Below are positions 1 through 4,991 of a stretch of DNA of 7,055 nucleotides, piece after piece. Location of the stretch: positions 1-7,055 of the forward strand of contig CAZSBE010000131.1 in assembly GCA_964604955.1 (NCBI GenBank). The letters run 5' to 3'. The notes beneath the pieces are model-generated. The model was not told the DNA's origin and did not search any database. It saw nothing but the letters and a program-made list of their open reading frames with translations. The DNA comes from JALGWA01 sp964604955. GTDB lineage: Bacteria > Arandabacterota > Arandabacteria > Arandabacterales > JALGWA01. The first letter of the stretch is position 1. Every line of letters starts with the position of its first letter. Both the position numbers and the translations under genes were made by a program.

Positions 1-123
1 GGGATATCTCCAGAGCCCCTTGTCTTTCGTGCTGACCGACCATTCATATTCATGATCTGGGAGCCCGTCACCAGCAGCATACTCTTCATGGGTAGAGTCG
101 CCGACCCGAGCAGGACTTACTAG
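1..123 (+). CDS. Serpin (serine protease inhibitor family), C-terminal end only
   Basis: Frame 1 is open from the window edge to TAG at 121-123 and encodes 40 residues. They contain the serpin C-terminal signature: F9-R-A-D-R-P-F-I-F (the classic F-x-A-[DN]-[RH]-P-F-x-F block), then a strand, then SSILFMGRVADPS, which matches the conserved I-L-F-M-G-R-V-x-[DN]-P ending. Serpins are suicide-substrate inhibitors that trap a protease when it cleaves the reactive-centre loop. Aligned from memory with antithrombin, the first residue (Gly) falls about P1', so the specificity-setting P1 residue lies just outside the window. The rest of the roughly 350-400 residue protein is missing because of the window boundary; nothing suggests a pseudogene. 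Bacterial serpins are often exported, but the N-terminus needed to judge that is not visible. The gene converges on the sigma factor gene at 169-1875. Confidence 0.88.
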   Translation, partial: GISPEPLVFRADRPFIFMIWEPVTSSILFMGRVADPSRTY

Positions 124-125
124 AA

Positions 126-148
126 GGCCCGGCCGCCGTGGCCGGGCC
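126..148. terminator. GC-rich hairpin between convergent genes, probable shared terminator
   Basis: A perfect 9-bp stem (GGCCCGGCC at 126-134, GGCCGGGCC at 140-148) encloses the 5-base loop GCCGT. It lies 2 bases after the serpin stop and about 20 bases beyond the stop of the convergent sigma factor gene, where a bidirectional terminator is expected. Neither side has a proper T-tract: the + side continues CGTAACTG and the minus side TTCTAGTAAG. Intrinsic termination may therefore be weak, or the hairpin may act mainly as a 3'-end stabiliser. Confidence 0.55.
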
Positions 149-168
149 CGTAACTGTAATCCTCCAGT

Positions 169-1875
169 CTAGTAAGCCAACGCCTTCTCGATGAGAGCTA
201 TTGCCTTCTCGTCAATCTTGCGCGCCTCGCCGATGATGGGGATCATCTTCCTGCGAACCGCCGGTTCGGCGAGCTTGAGCGCGCCTTCGTCGGTGCGCGC
301 AGGGCCGCCCATGAAACTCCATACCTTCCACATGAGGTCGTGCTCGGCTTCATAGTACCGGGCCGCCGCAAGAAGGGGGTCGGCCAGGCCGGGCACATCT
401 TCCGCGACCTGCTTCAGGAACTGGGCCGCGTACCAGCGCCCCTCCGTCGTCGTTCCAACCGCGTCCTCGTGTACGTGGTAGTTGACCCTGAGAGCGTCCA
501 TGTCGTCGGCCGGAAGGTCTTCGTCCCTGCCGAGCGCGTCCGCCCAGGCGTCGTAGGCTGCGTGGCCGTTATGGAAGTCGCCCTTGACCTTCGGCGTCCT
601 CGCGACCGCGAGCGCCCAGTCGAGCGCTTCGCGGTAGATCTCCTCTCGGGGCGGTTTCTCCACTTTGCCGCCGATAAGGACGAGGCTCTCGGTGTCGGCG
701 AACCAGCCCTTCTTTCTGAAGTAACCCGACGGTTCGAGCTCGATACCCTTATTGAACTCGGGCGCCCCCTGGAAGTAACTCCAGCCTATCAGGACGTCGC
801 CGCCCTCATCGAAGCCGACTATCATGCATTCCTCGGGAGGTCCGACGACGCCGCGAGCGATGACCGGATGGCGCCGGTCCCGCACGCTCTCTATGATGCG
901 ATTGCGGAACTCGGCCTCGCATTCGGCCGTGTTCTTCTTTCTGAGCAGCTCGTAACCGTGGCCGACCGCCTTGAAGGCCCTACCGTAAGGTTCGTTGAGG
1001 TCGTCGGTGAGATTGTCGAGGCCGGGGTTACCCAGGTACCAGCCCTCCCTCCAGGTCATCTTGAAGGCCATTCCGGTAACGCCCATAAGATAGGTATATG
1101 CCCTGTCAAGCCTCCACTTGCTCCCGTGTCCCTCGACGGTCCTGAAGCCGTAGTCCTCGCCCATGAGCTCCAGGGTCGACCGCATGCATGCCGGGAAGGG
1201 GAAGCACTCGGGGCATCGCGGGAGCCCGTCCGACTTCTCGTCGCGGTGAAGCGTGAAGCTCACCCGGGGAACCCCTTCCAGGACATTTCGCACTCTCTCA
1301 TTGAAGTCGTCGCCCGGCGCGTGCTGTCTCAGTGTGTCTCTCATCATCGCCGTCCACCTCCGCTTGAGTCGCCTCCTGGCCGAATGAAGACTGTTCTTCA
1401 CCGTGCTCACCGGGACCTCCAGGAACTCCCCGACCTCCGCCATCGAATAGCCGTTGATGTAGAAGAGGGTGGTGGCAGTGCGTTCGCTGTCCGGCAATGC
1501 GTTGATGCCCGACATCACCCTGTCGCGCTCCTCCCGGCGGGCCGCCTCGGCATGAGGGTCCCTGCCGGGGCCCGGGACCTGGAGCGCCGTATCGGGCGGC
1601 TGGAGCAGAACGCGCTGCTTCCTGGTGTACCGGTCGCAGTACTTGAAGACGATCCGGCGCAGCCATGACGGGAAAGCGCCGGGTTCCCTCAGAGACCGGA
1701 TGTCGAGATAGGCCCGTACGAAGGCTTCCTGGGCGACATCCTCGGAGAGATAAAAGTCGATGAGGATGGTGTAGGCGTACCCGACGGCCATGTCGCGGAA
1801 CTTCCGAACGAGTTCGTCAAATGCCGCAAGGTCGCCTCGCTGAGCCCTTTCCACTCTTTCCTTCCAGTCCATCAT
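169..1875 (-). CDS. ECF-type sigma factor fused to a C39/BtrH-N-like C-terminal domain (568 aa)
   Basis: Residues 1-88 look like sigma region 2: a G-D-x-x-A-F-D-E-L-V start, the DxxQEAF-like block SEDVAQEAFVRAYLDI at 44-59, then a PSWLRRIV core-binding/-10 helix near 69-76. Residues 115-175 are region 4, with ALPDSERT at 126-133 and a helix-turn-helix with YSMAEVGEFLEVPVSTVKNS at 143-162. A typical ECF sigma factor ends near residue 190; this one continues for about 380 more. The extension has C221-x2-C224, then FPACMRSTLELMG with C230 where the nucleophile of C39/BtrH-N-like papain-fold domains sits. It also has a strand pair around ECMIVGFDEGGDVLIGW (349-365), placed like their H-x-x-x-x-x-G-Y-D segment, and a helical tail to the end. 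The His expected ahead of that strand is not evident (E349/C350), so peptidase activity is doubtful and a sensor role is plausible. No anti-sigma gene is adjacent. Two Met codons begin the frame; the nearest GGAG is 13 bases upstream, which is long. Sigma assignment is sure; the extension's fold is inferred from motif layout. Confidence 0.88.
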   Translation of the reverse strand: MMDWKERVERAQRGDLAAFDELVRKFRDMAVGYAYTILIDFYLSEDVAQEAFVRAYLDIRSLREPGAFPSWLRRIVFKYCDRYTRKQRVLLQPPDTALQVPGPGRDPHAEAARREERDRVMSGINALPDSERTATTLFYINGYSMAEVGEFLEVPVSTVKNSLHSARRRLKRRWTAMMRDTLRQHAPGDDFNERVRNVLEGVPRVSFTLHRDEKSDGLPRCPECFPFPACMRSTLELMGEDYGFRTVEGHGSKWRLDRAYTYLMGVTGMAFKMTWREGWYLGNPGLDNLTDDLNEPYGRAFKAVGHGYELLRKKNTAECEAEFRNRIIESVRDRRHPVIARGVVGPPEECMIVGFDEGGDVLIGWSYFQGAPEFNKGIELEPSGYFRKKGWFADTESLVLIGGKVEKPPREEIYREALDWALAVARTPKVKGDFHNGHAAYDAWADALGRDEDLPADDMDALRVNYHVHEDAVGTTTEGRWYAAQFLKQVAEDVPGLADPLLAAARYYEAEHDLMWKVWSFMGGPARTDEGALKLAEPAVRRKMIPIIGEARKIDEKAIALIEKALAY

Positions 1876-2220
1876 GGCGGGTTTTCGTCTCCTCTCTACT
1901 CCTTAGCCCCACTTGAGACGGGAAAAGTTTACGACTTCCTCCGGCTTTCTGCCAGGCCAATGGGGAGACTCGGGCGCAGTATACACAAAATGCGTCGTGG
2001 CCTGCTTTGCTCTCCCGCGGTTTGAGGCACACCTCTTGCTCCACTAGGGCCCGCGTCCCGAATCGGCCATGTTCCGCGGCTTTCTGCAAGGATTAAACCC
2101 GCATTTGTCCAAAGATACGGTGGCCCGAGACGCGCCGGAAGGAGGTGAAAAGGAGCGCTGACTCATCGAAACGAAGTGGGGCGGATTCAGAGTGTTGCAA
2201 TAACCGATCTGGAGGGTGGA
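1876..2220. other. Divergent intergenic region, 345 bases, no gene supported
   Basis: This gap separates the minus-strand sigma factor (start 1875) from the + strand secreted protein (start 2221), so it should hold both promoters. On the minus strand TATACT (1983 to 1978) resembles a -10 box, but no good -35 box lies at the right distance. No convincing promoter is visible for the + gene. A perfect Shine-Dalgarno string AAGGAGGTGA occurs at 2139-2148 without a well-placed start codon. Reading frames in this stretch are short and lack recognisable protein features. Confidence 0.5.
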
Positions 2221-2610
2221 ATGAAGAGAAGTTTTGTTTCCTGGTGCGTGTTTGCTTTCCTTGCCGTGTCCCTCGTCGCGAGCGCGTGTTACGCCGAGAC
2301 GATGGAGATCAATATCATAGTGCAGCCCAAGACCATCGTAATCGCTTCCGATAGCGAGTGGTTGACCGTTCACACCAATATCGCGCTGTCGGCCGTCGAC
2401 ACGGGCTCCATCATGGTCAACGACATCCCTGTCTCCTGGACCAAAGCCGATGCCAAGGGCCAGCTTGTCGCAAAGTTCGATATCAATGTAATCAAAGCCA
2501 GCGTAATGGCTCCGGAAGCCACGTTCGTGCTTACGGGCGTTACGAACGAAGGCGTGCCCTTTACGGGAACGGATACCGTTCCGGTTAACGACACCGAGCC
2601 CGGACGTTAG
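2221..2610 (+). CDS. Small secreted single-domain protein of unknown function (129 aa)
   Basis: The start is ATG 2221, with GGAGG at 2211-2215 spaced 5 bases away; an in-frame GTG at 2176 lacks such a site and would bury the signal peptide. Residues 1-25 form a signal peptide: MKR, a hydrophobic core, then ACYA followed by E. Signal peptidase I cleavage after Ala25 is likeliest; Cys23 within ASAC could instead be a weak lipobox. The mature part of about 104 residues is rich in beta strands. It resembles a domain seen in many bacterial secreted proteins that runs from an I-x-V-x-P-x-x-I start, through a V-D-x-x-S/T-I segment, to E-A-x-x-x-L-T-G-x-T-x-x-G-x-P-F-x-G-x-D-x-V at the end. Here these are NIIVQPKTIVI, VDTGSIMVND and EATFVLTGVTNEGVPFTGTD. 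In other proteins, as I recall, this module follows long repeats or precedes dockerin-like or anchoring regions; here it stands alone. Its function is unknown. Confidence 0.8.
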   Translation: MKRSFVSWCVFAFLAVSLVASACYAETMEINIIVQPKTIVIASDSEWLTVHTNIALSAVDTGSIMVNDIPVSWTKADAKGQLVAKFDINVIKASVMAPEATFVLTGVTNEGVPFTGTDTVPVNDTEPGR

Positions 2611-2616
2611 ACGACT

Positions 2617-2679
2617 TCGGGGACGCAGCGCTCCCCTCGCCTCGAAAGACGGCGGGTCAGAAGAGCACTGCGTCCCCGA
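2617..2679. terminator. Long perfect inverted repeat, bidirectional terminator
   Basis: Arms TCGGGGACGCAG (2617-2628) and CTGCGTCCCCGA (2668-2679) are exact 12-base reverse complements. Inside, GCTC/GAGC (2630-2633 with 2663-2666) and CGCC/GGCG (2638-2641 with 2651-2654) can extend the stem to a terminal loop of 9 bases. On the + side a T-rich stretch follows (TTCTCTTCC from 2680). The element sits 6 bases after the secreted-protein stop and 15 bases beyond the YbjQ stop on the other strand, so it probably ends both transcripts. Confidence 0.75.
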
Positions 2680-2694
2680 TTCTCTTCCCGACTT

Positions 2695-3009
2695 CTATTC
2701 CACTATCACCGCCGTGCCGTATGCGAGTATCTCGGCCGCCTGGGCCATGACCATGGATGTCCCGAAGCGCACGCTGATAATGGCGTTGGCGCCGAGCGCC
2801 TCGGCCTCCTCGACCATGCGGTCCAGGGCCTGCTCGCGCGACTCGGCGAGCATCTTGGTGTAGTCGGTGATCTCGCCGCCCACGAGGTTTATGAGCGACG
2901 CCTTGATGTCATGGCCTACGTGGCGGGCGCGGATTGTGTTTCCCCGCACCAGGCCGAGCGTCCTGACGACCTTCTTGCCTACGATGCTGTCCGTGGTTAC
3001 GACCATCAT
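2695..3009 (-). CDS. YbjQ/UPF0145 family protein (104 aa)
   Basis: Full-length member of the YbjQ/UPF0145 (DUF74, 'putative heavy-metal-binding') family. Family landmarks are present in order: the GLVRGNTIRAR strand near 19-29, LVGGEITDYTKML at 42-54, the helix SREQALDRMVEEAEALGANAIISVRF at 57-82, and the EILAYGTAV ending. The length is normal for the family, whose members form small ring-like oligomers; no enzymatic role is established. The start ATG (3009-3007) overlaps the stop of the upstream anti-sigma gene as ATGA, and AAGGAG at 3023-3018 lies 8 bases upstream, so translation is probably coupled. It is the last gene of the sigma/anti-sigma operon, which suggests but does not prove a function in that stress response. 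It has no signal peptide or membrane segment, so it is predicted to be cytoplasmic. A second Met immediately follows the first. Confidence 0.92.
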   Translation of the reverse strand: MMVVTTDSIVGKKVVRTLGLVRGNTIRARHVGHDIKASLINLVGGEITDYTKMLAESREQALDRMVEEAEALGANAIISVRFGTSMVMAQAAEILAYGTAVIVE

Positions 3010-3452
3010 TTTTCTATCTCCTTGTAGCGTTCCCTCTTGTTGACGAAGACGCGTTCCCTGAGCACGGATACAAACAAGATAACCAGGCCGGCCAGCACTG
3101 CCAGGATCCCGATCTTGAGGACGAGGGGCGTGTTCACGTCCTCAATGATGCCTCTGAGCAAATGGTATCCTGCGAAGAACAGCATGATTATGGCGCCGAT
3201 GGAGAAGACGATCCAGCCGATCTGTCGCTCCATGCGGTTATAGACCGAGCCCCAGTAGAGCTTCCAGGCCTCCTCCGGTGGTCTCTTGAGTTCCATCTTG
3301 CCCATCACCTCCTCGAATCTCGCCAGCTCGTCGAATTCGCGTTTGCATTCAGAGCATGTCTTGATATGGTCTTCCACCAGCCTCTTCCGGCCGGCATCCA
3401 GTTCACCGTCGAAGTAGGAAAAAACGAGGTCTTTCAGTCTGTCGTGTTCCAT
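3006..3452 (-). CDS. Zinc-finger (zf-HC2-type) membrane anti-sigma factor (148 aa)
   Basis: The N-terminal zinc-binding anti-sigma domain carries His3 and H29-x3-C33-x2-C36 (EDHIKTCSEC), with the typical YFDGELD helix between them. This ZAS fold clamps the partner sigma factor and keeps it off RNA polymerase. After a charged linker come two hydrophobic segments, about residues 78-99 (IGWIVFSIGAIIML and onward) and 108-131 (PLVLKIGILAVLAGLVILFV), then a short basic tail. This predicts an inner-membrane protein with both ends in the cytoplasm. That differs from single-pass anti-sigma factors with a periplasmic sensor; only a short loop of about 8 residues faces outward. I chose ATG 3452, preceded by GGGGGA 7 bases upstream and 16 bases after the sigma factor stop. 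A TTG at 3479 would add 9 residues and overlap the sigma gene. Its partner is almost certainly the sigma factor encoded just upstream; release could occur through proteolysis or redox/zinc change. Confidence 0.9.
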   Translation of the reverse strand: MEHDRLKDLVFSYFDGELDAGRKRLVEDHIKTCSECKREFDELARFEEVMGKMELKRPPEEAWKLYWGSVYNRMERQIGWIVFSIGAIIMLFFAGYHLLRGIIEDVNTPLVLKIGILAVLAGLVILFVSVLRERVFVNKRERYKEIEK

Positions 3453-3468
3453 GTCGCTGTCCCCCGAA

Positions 3469-4071
3469 TCACCGCTCAAACCCCAGGAACTTGCCCAGTG
3501 TACCCTTCAGTTTGCGTTTGGAATAATGGAGCGAAGACATGACGGTGCCGATGGGCTTGCCGACGGTCTCCGCTATCTCCTTATATGAGAGCCCCTCGAA
3601 GTAGCGCAGCAGGATTATCTCACGCTGCTCGACGGGGAGCTCGTCGATGGCCTTGAGGAGCGCCTCCTTCAAATCCCGGTCCTCGCGCGCGTCGCTCAGG
3701 ATCTGCACGTCCTCGAGCGGGATCTCCTTTACGCGCCTGGCGCGCTTGATGTGGTCCAGCGAGAGGTTCCTCAGTATCCTGTAGAACCATGGGAAGAAGG
3801 GCCGCTCGAGATCGAACCCCTTGAGGTTCTTGTAGGCCTTGATGAAGGCCATCTGGGAGATATCCATGGCCGTATCCGGGTCGCGCACGAAACCCAGCGC
3901 GATGTAGTAGGCCCGCTGCATGTACTTGTCCACGATATGCCTGTAAGCCTCCTTATCCCCGCTCAGTACGGAGGCTATGGCCTCGCTTTCGGTGCGGGCC
4001 GGCCTGGCCACCATCAGCACTCTTCCCTGCTCGAATACGGTCTCATTTGTCGCTAGTTTAGACTGGCTCAT
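3469..4071 (-). CDS. ECF (group 4) sigma-70 family RNA polymerase sigma factor (200 aa)
   Basis: Region 2 spans about residues 40-113, with DKYMQRAYYIALGFVRDPDTAMDI leading into SQMAFIKAYKNL, the core-binding helix, and FPWFYRILRNLSLDHIKR, the -10 recognition/melting segment. Region 4 spans about 135-195, with DELPVEQREIILLRYFEGLSYKEIAE and the DNA-reading helix VGKPIGTVMSSLHYSKRKLK, which contacts -35 DNA. There is no sigma region 3, which defines the ECF group. The first 30 residues are an N-terminal extension of unknown role; Met20 is an alternative start, but ATG 4071 has GGAG at 4082-4079 with ideal 7-base spacing. The gene is immediately followed by a zf-HC2 anti-sigma gene, the usual arrangement for an envelope-stress or redox-responsive switch. 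The operon may be autoregulated, but I see no certain ECF promoter upstream. Confidence 0.95.
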   Translation of the reverse strand: MSQSKLATNETVFEQGRVLMVARPARTESEAIASVLSGDKEAYRHIVDKYMQRAYYIALGFVRDPDTAMDISQMAFIKAYKNLKGFDLERPFFPWFYRILRNLSLDHIKRARRVKEIPLEDVQILSDAREDRDLKEALLKAIDELPVEQREIILLRYFEGLSYKEIAETVGKPIGTVMSSLHYSKRKLKGTLGKFLGFER

Positions 4072-4092
4072 CTCTAATCTCCACCCCGAATA

Positions 4093-4124
4093 CGCCCGCC
4101 GGGGCGGTTTTATTCACCGGCGGG
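4093..4124. promoter_or_regulatory. Overlapping hairpins in the leader of the sigma factor operon
   Basis: Two mutually exclusive stems can form. CCCGCCGG (4095-4102) pairs perfectly with CCGGCGGG (4117-4124) across a 14-base loop. Alternatively CGCCC (4093-4097) pairs with GGGCG (4102-4106), followed on + by GTTTTATT, which looks like a short intrinsic terminator for + strand transcripts. No + gene ends here. On the minus strand the elements lie some 20-50 bases before the sigma factor start, so they could influence its leader or be part of its promoter/operator. The role is unproven. Confidence 0.35.
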
Positions 4125-4148
4125 GGCCGTGGGGGGGGCCAACCGGGG
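4122..4148 (+). other. G-run cluster with G-quadruplex potential
   Basis: GGGGG (4122-4126), eight G (4131-4138) and GGGG (4145-4148) satisfy the G3+N1-7 pattern if the eight-G run supplies two tracts. The G-rich strand is the template strand of the sigma operon. It lies in the divergent intergenic region near where that operon's promoter should be. Only the sequence pattern is observed; folding is not shown. Confidence 0.4.
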
Positions 4149-4183
4149 CCTAGTCGGTTCCTGCGTTTCTGGGTATAGTCTGG

Positions 4184-4202
4184 ACGCAGCTCTGAGCTGC
4201 GT
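4184..4202. promoter_or_regulatory. 19-base perfect dyad, operator-like
   Basis: ACGCAGCTC, a central T, then GAGCTGCGT form an uninterrupted palindrome. A TATAGT hexamer (4174-4179) just left of it could be a -10 box reading rightward, without a recognisable -35, so the dyad would cover the start site of the DJ-1-like/propeller operon. Odd spacing with a single central base suits a dimeric repressor. As RNA it could form a 7-bp stem with a 5-base loop followed by GTATTTCC, so a weak terminator/attenuator is the alternative. Confidence 0.4.
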
Positions 4203-4314
4203 GTATTTCCGCGCTTCAATACCCCTGTAGATGTTTTCCGGATTTTGATCTCATGCCACGGACAGGCAGGCCGCGCGCAGACGAGTGCAGTATATGCTCG
4301 GAAAGGAGGGCGGG

Positions 4315-4974
4315 ATGAAGGTGCTTGCGCGAACCATCCTCTTGCTGGCTTTGTGCCTGGTTCTCACAGTGCTGGTCTCCCTGCCGCTGACCGAGTCGGC
4401 ACCGAGAAGGGGGCCCGGCGAGATAAGGATACTCATGATGATGGGCGACCACGTAGGTGGCTACCACTACTTCACGCGGGACGTCTGGGAGCAATATGGC
4501 TGGAGTCTGACGTCGGCCGGACTCGAGCCGACGCTTGACCCCTGCACGCTTGGCGTGCCGTTCGTCGTCGACACGCTGATCTCCCAGATAACCGACCTTT
4601 CGGATTATGACTGCCTGGCCATCATGCAGTCAGTGGCCTGGGGCGGGACCTCGCACGACGATATCCTCGCGAGCCCCGAGGCCCTGGCCCTGGTGCAGCA
4701 AGCCGTCGCGGAGGGCCTTCTAGTGGTGGCGAGCTGCGGTGGCGTGCGTGTGCTCGCGGCGGCGGACGTCATCGACGGTCTCGTGGTCACCGGTTACGAT
4801 GCTTACGCCCAGGAGTATATCGACGCGGGAGCCACATACGTGGGCGACAACGTCCCGCCCGTGCTCGACGGCAATATCCTGACGAGCGCGCATGGCCGCT
4901 ACTACTGCCACCAGATAGCGGAGACCATGCGCCAGTACTTTGCCGGCGAGGCTGCGGCCGGCGAGACCGATTAG
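4315..4974 (+). CDS. Secreted DJ-1/PfpI-like (class I glutamine amidotransferase fold) protein (219 aa)
   Basis: The start is ATG 4315, with AGGAGG at 4304-4309, 5 bases upstream; an ATG at 4285 is in frame but would put charged residues before the signal peptide. Residues 1-29 are a signal peptide (MKVLAR, a long Leu/Val core, then ESA). The body has a beta-strand start EIRILMMMGDHVGGYHY, a central DYDCLAIMQSVAWGG, and the nucleophile elbow GLLVVASCGGVRVLAAADVIDG with Cys141. This matches the conserved A-x-C-x-G-x-x-x-L-A-x-A-x-x-x-x-G block of DJ-1/PfpI proteins. His follows Cys in PfpI-type peptidases; here it is Gly142, so PfpI-style protease chemistry is unlikely. A C-terminal NILTSAHGRYYCHQIAETM parallels the T-S-x-x-x-x-x-x-x-x-x-x family ending; His193 and His199 are nearby polar candidates. 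Export is unusual for this mainly cytosolic family. It is first in an operon with the propeller protein 17 bases downstream. Its substrate is unknown. Confidence 0.8.
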   Translation: MKVLARTILLLALCLVLTVLVSLPLTESAPRRGPGEIRILMMMGDHVGGYHYFTRDVWEQYGWSLTSAGLEPTLDPCTLGVPFVVDTLISQITDLSDYDCLAIMQSVAWGGTSHDDILASPEALALVQQAVAEGLLVVASCGGVRVLAAADVIDGLVVTGYDAYAQEYIDAGATYVGDNVPPVLDGNILTSAHGRYYCHQIAETMRQYFAGEAAAGETD

Positions 4975-4991
4975 CGGAAGAGAGGCGAGTC

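Noticed and set aside
340..1668. Long + strand open frame of 442 codons opposite the sigma factor fusion gene
   Set aside because: The opposite strand encodes recognisable sigma regions over the same bases; the + translation is Arg/Pro/Val-rich with no domain, as expected for an antisense frame in GC-rich DNA.
1915..1939. Possible ECF-type promoter (GGAAGT then CGTCTC on the minus strand) for the first sigma gene
   Set aside because: The two elements are only 13 bases apart, about three too few for a typical ECF promoter, and GGAAGT is an imperfect -35.
2139..2148. Perfect Shine-Dalgarno string AAGGAGGTGA
   Set aside because: No ATG, GTG or TTG lies 5-9 bases after it; GTG 2145 is inside the string and its frame gives a short product without features.
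2044..2373. Minus-strand open frame of 109 codons in the gap before the small secreted protein
   Set aside because: It overlaps the signal-peptide gene and has no recognisable domain or ribosome binding site.
2621..4190. Shared 9-mer GGACGCAGC in the terminator (2621) and the operator-like dyad (4182)
   Set aside because: The match stops after nine bases and the two structures differ in spacing and context; chance is sufficient in GC-rich DNA.
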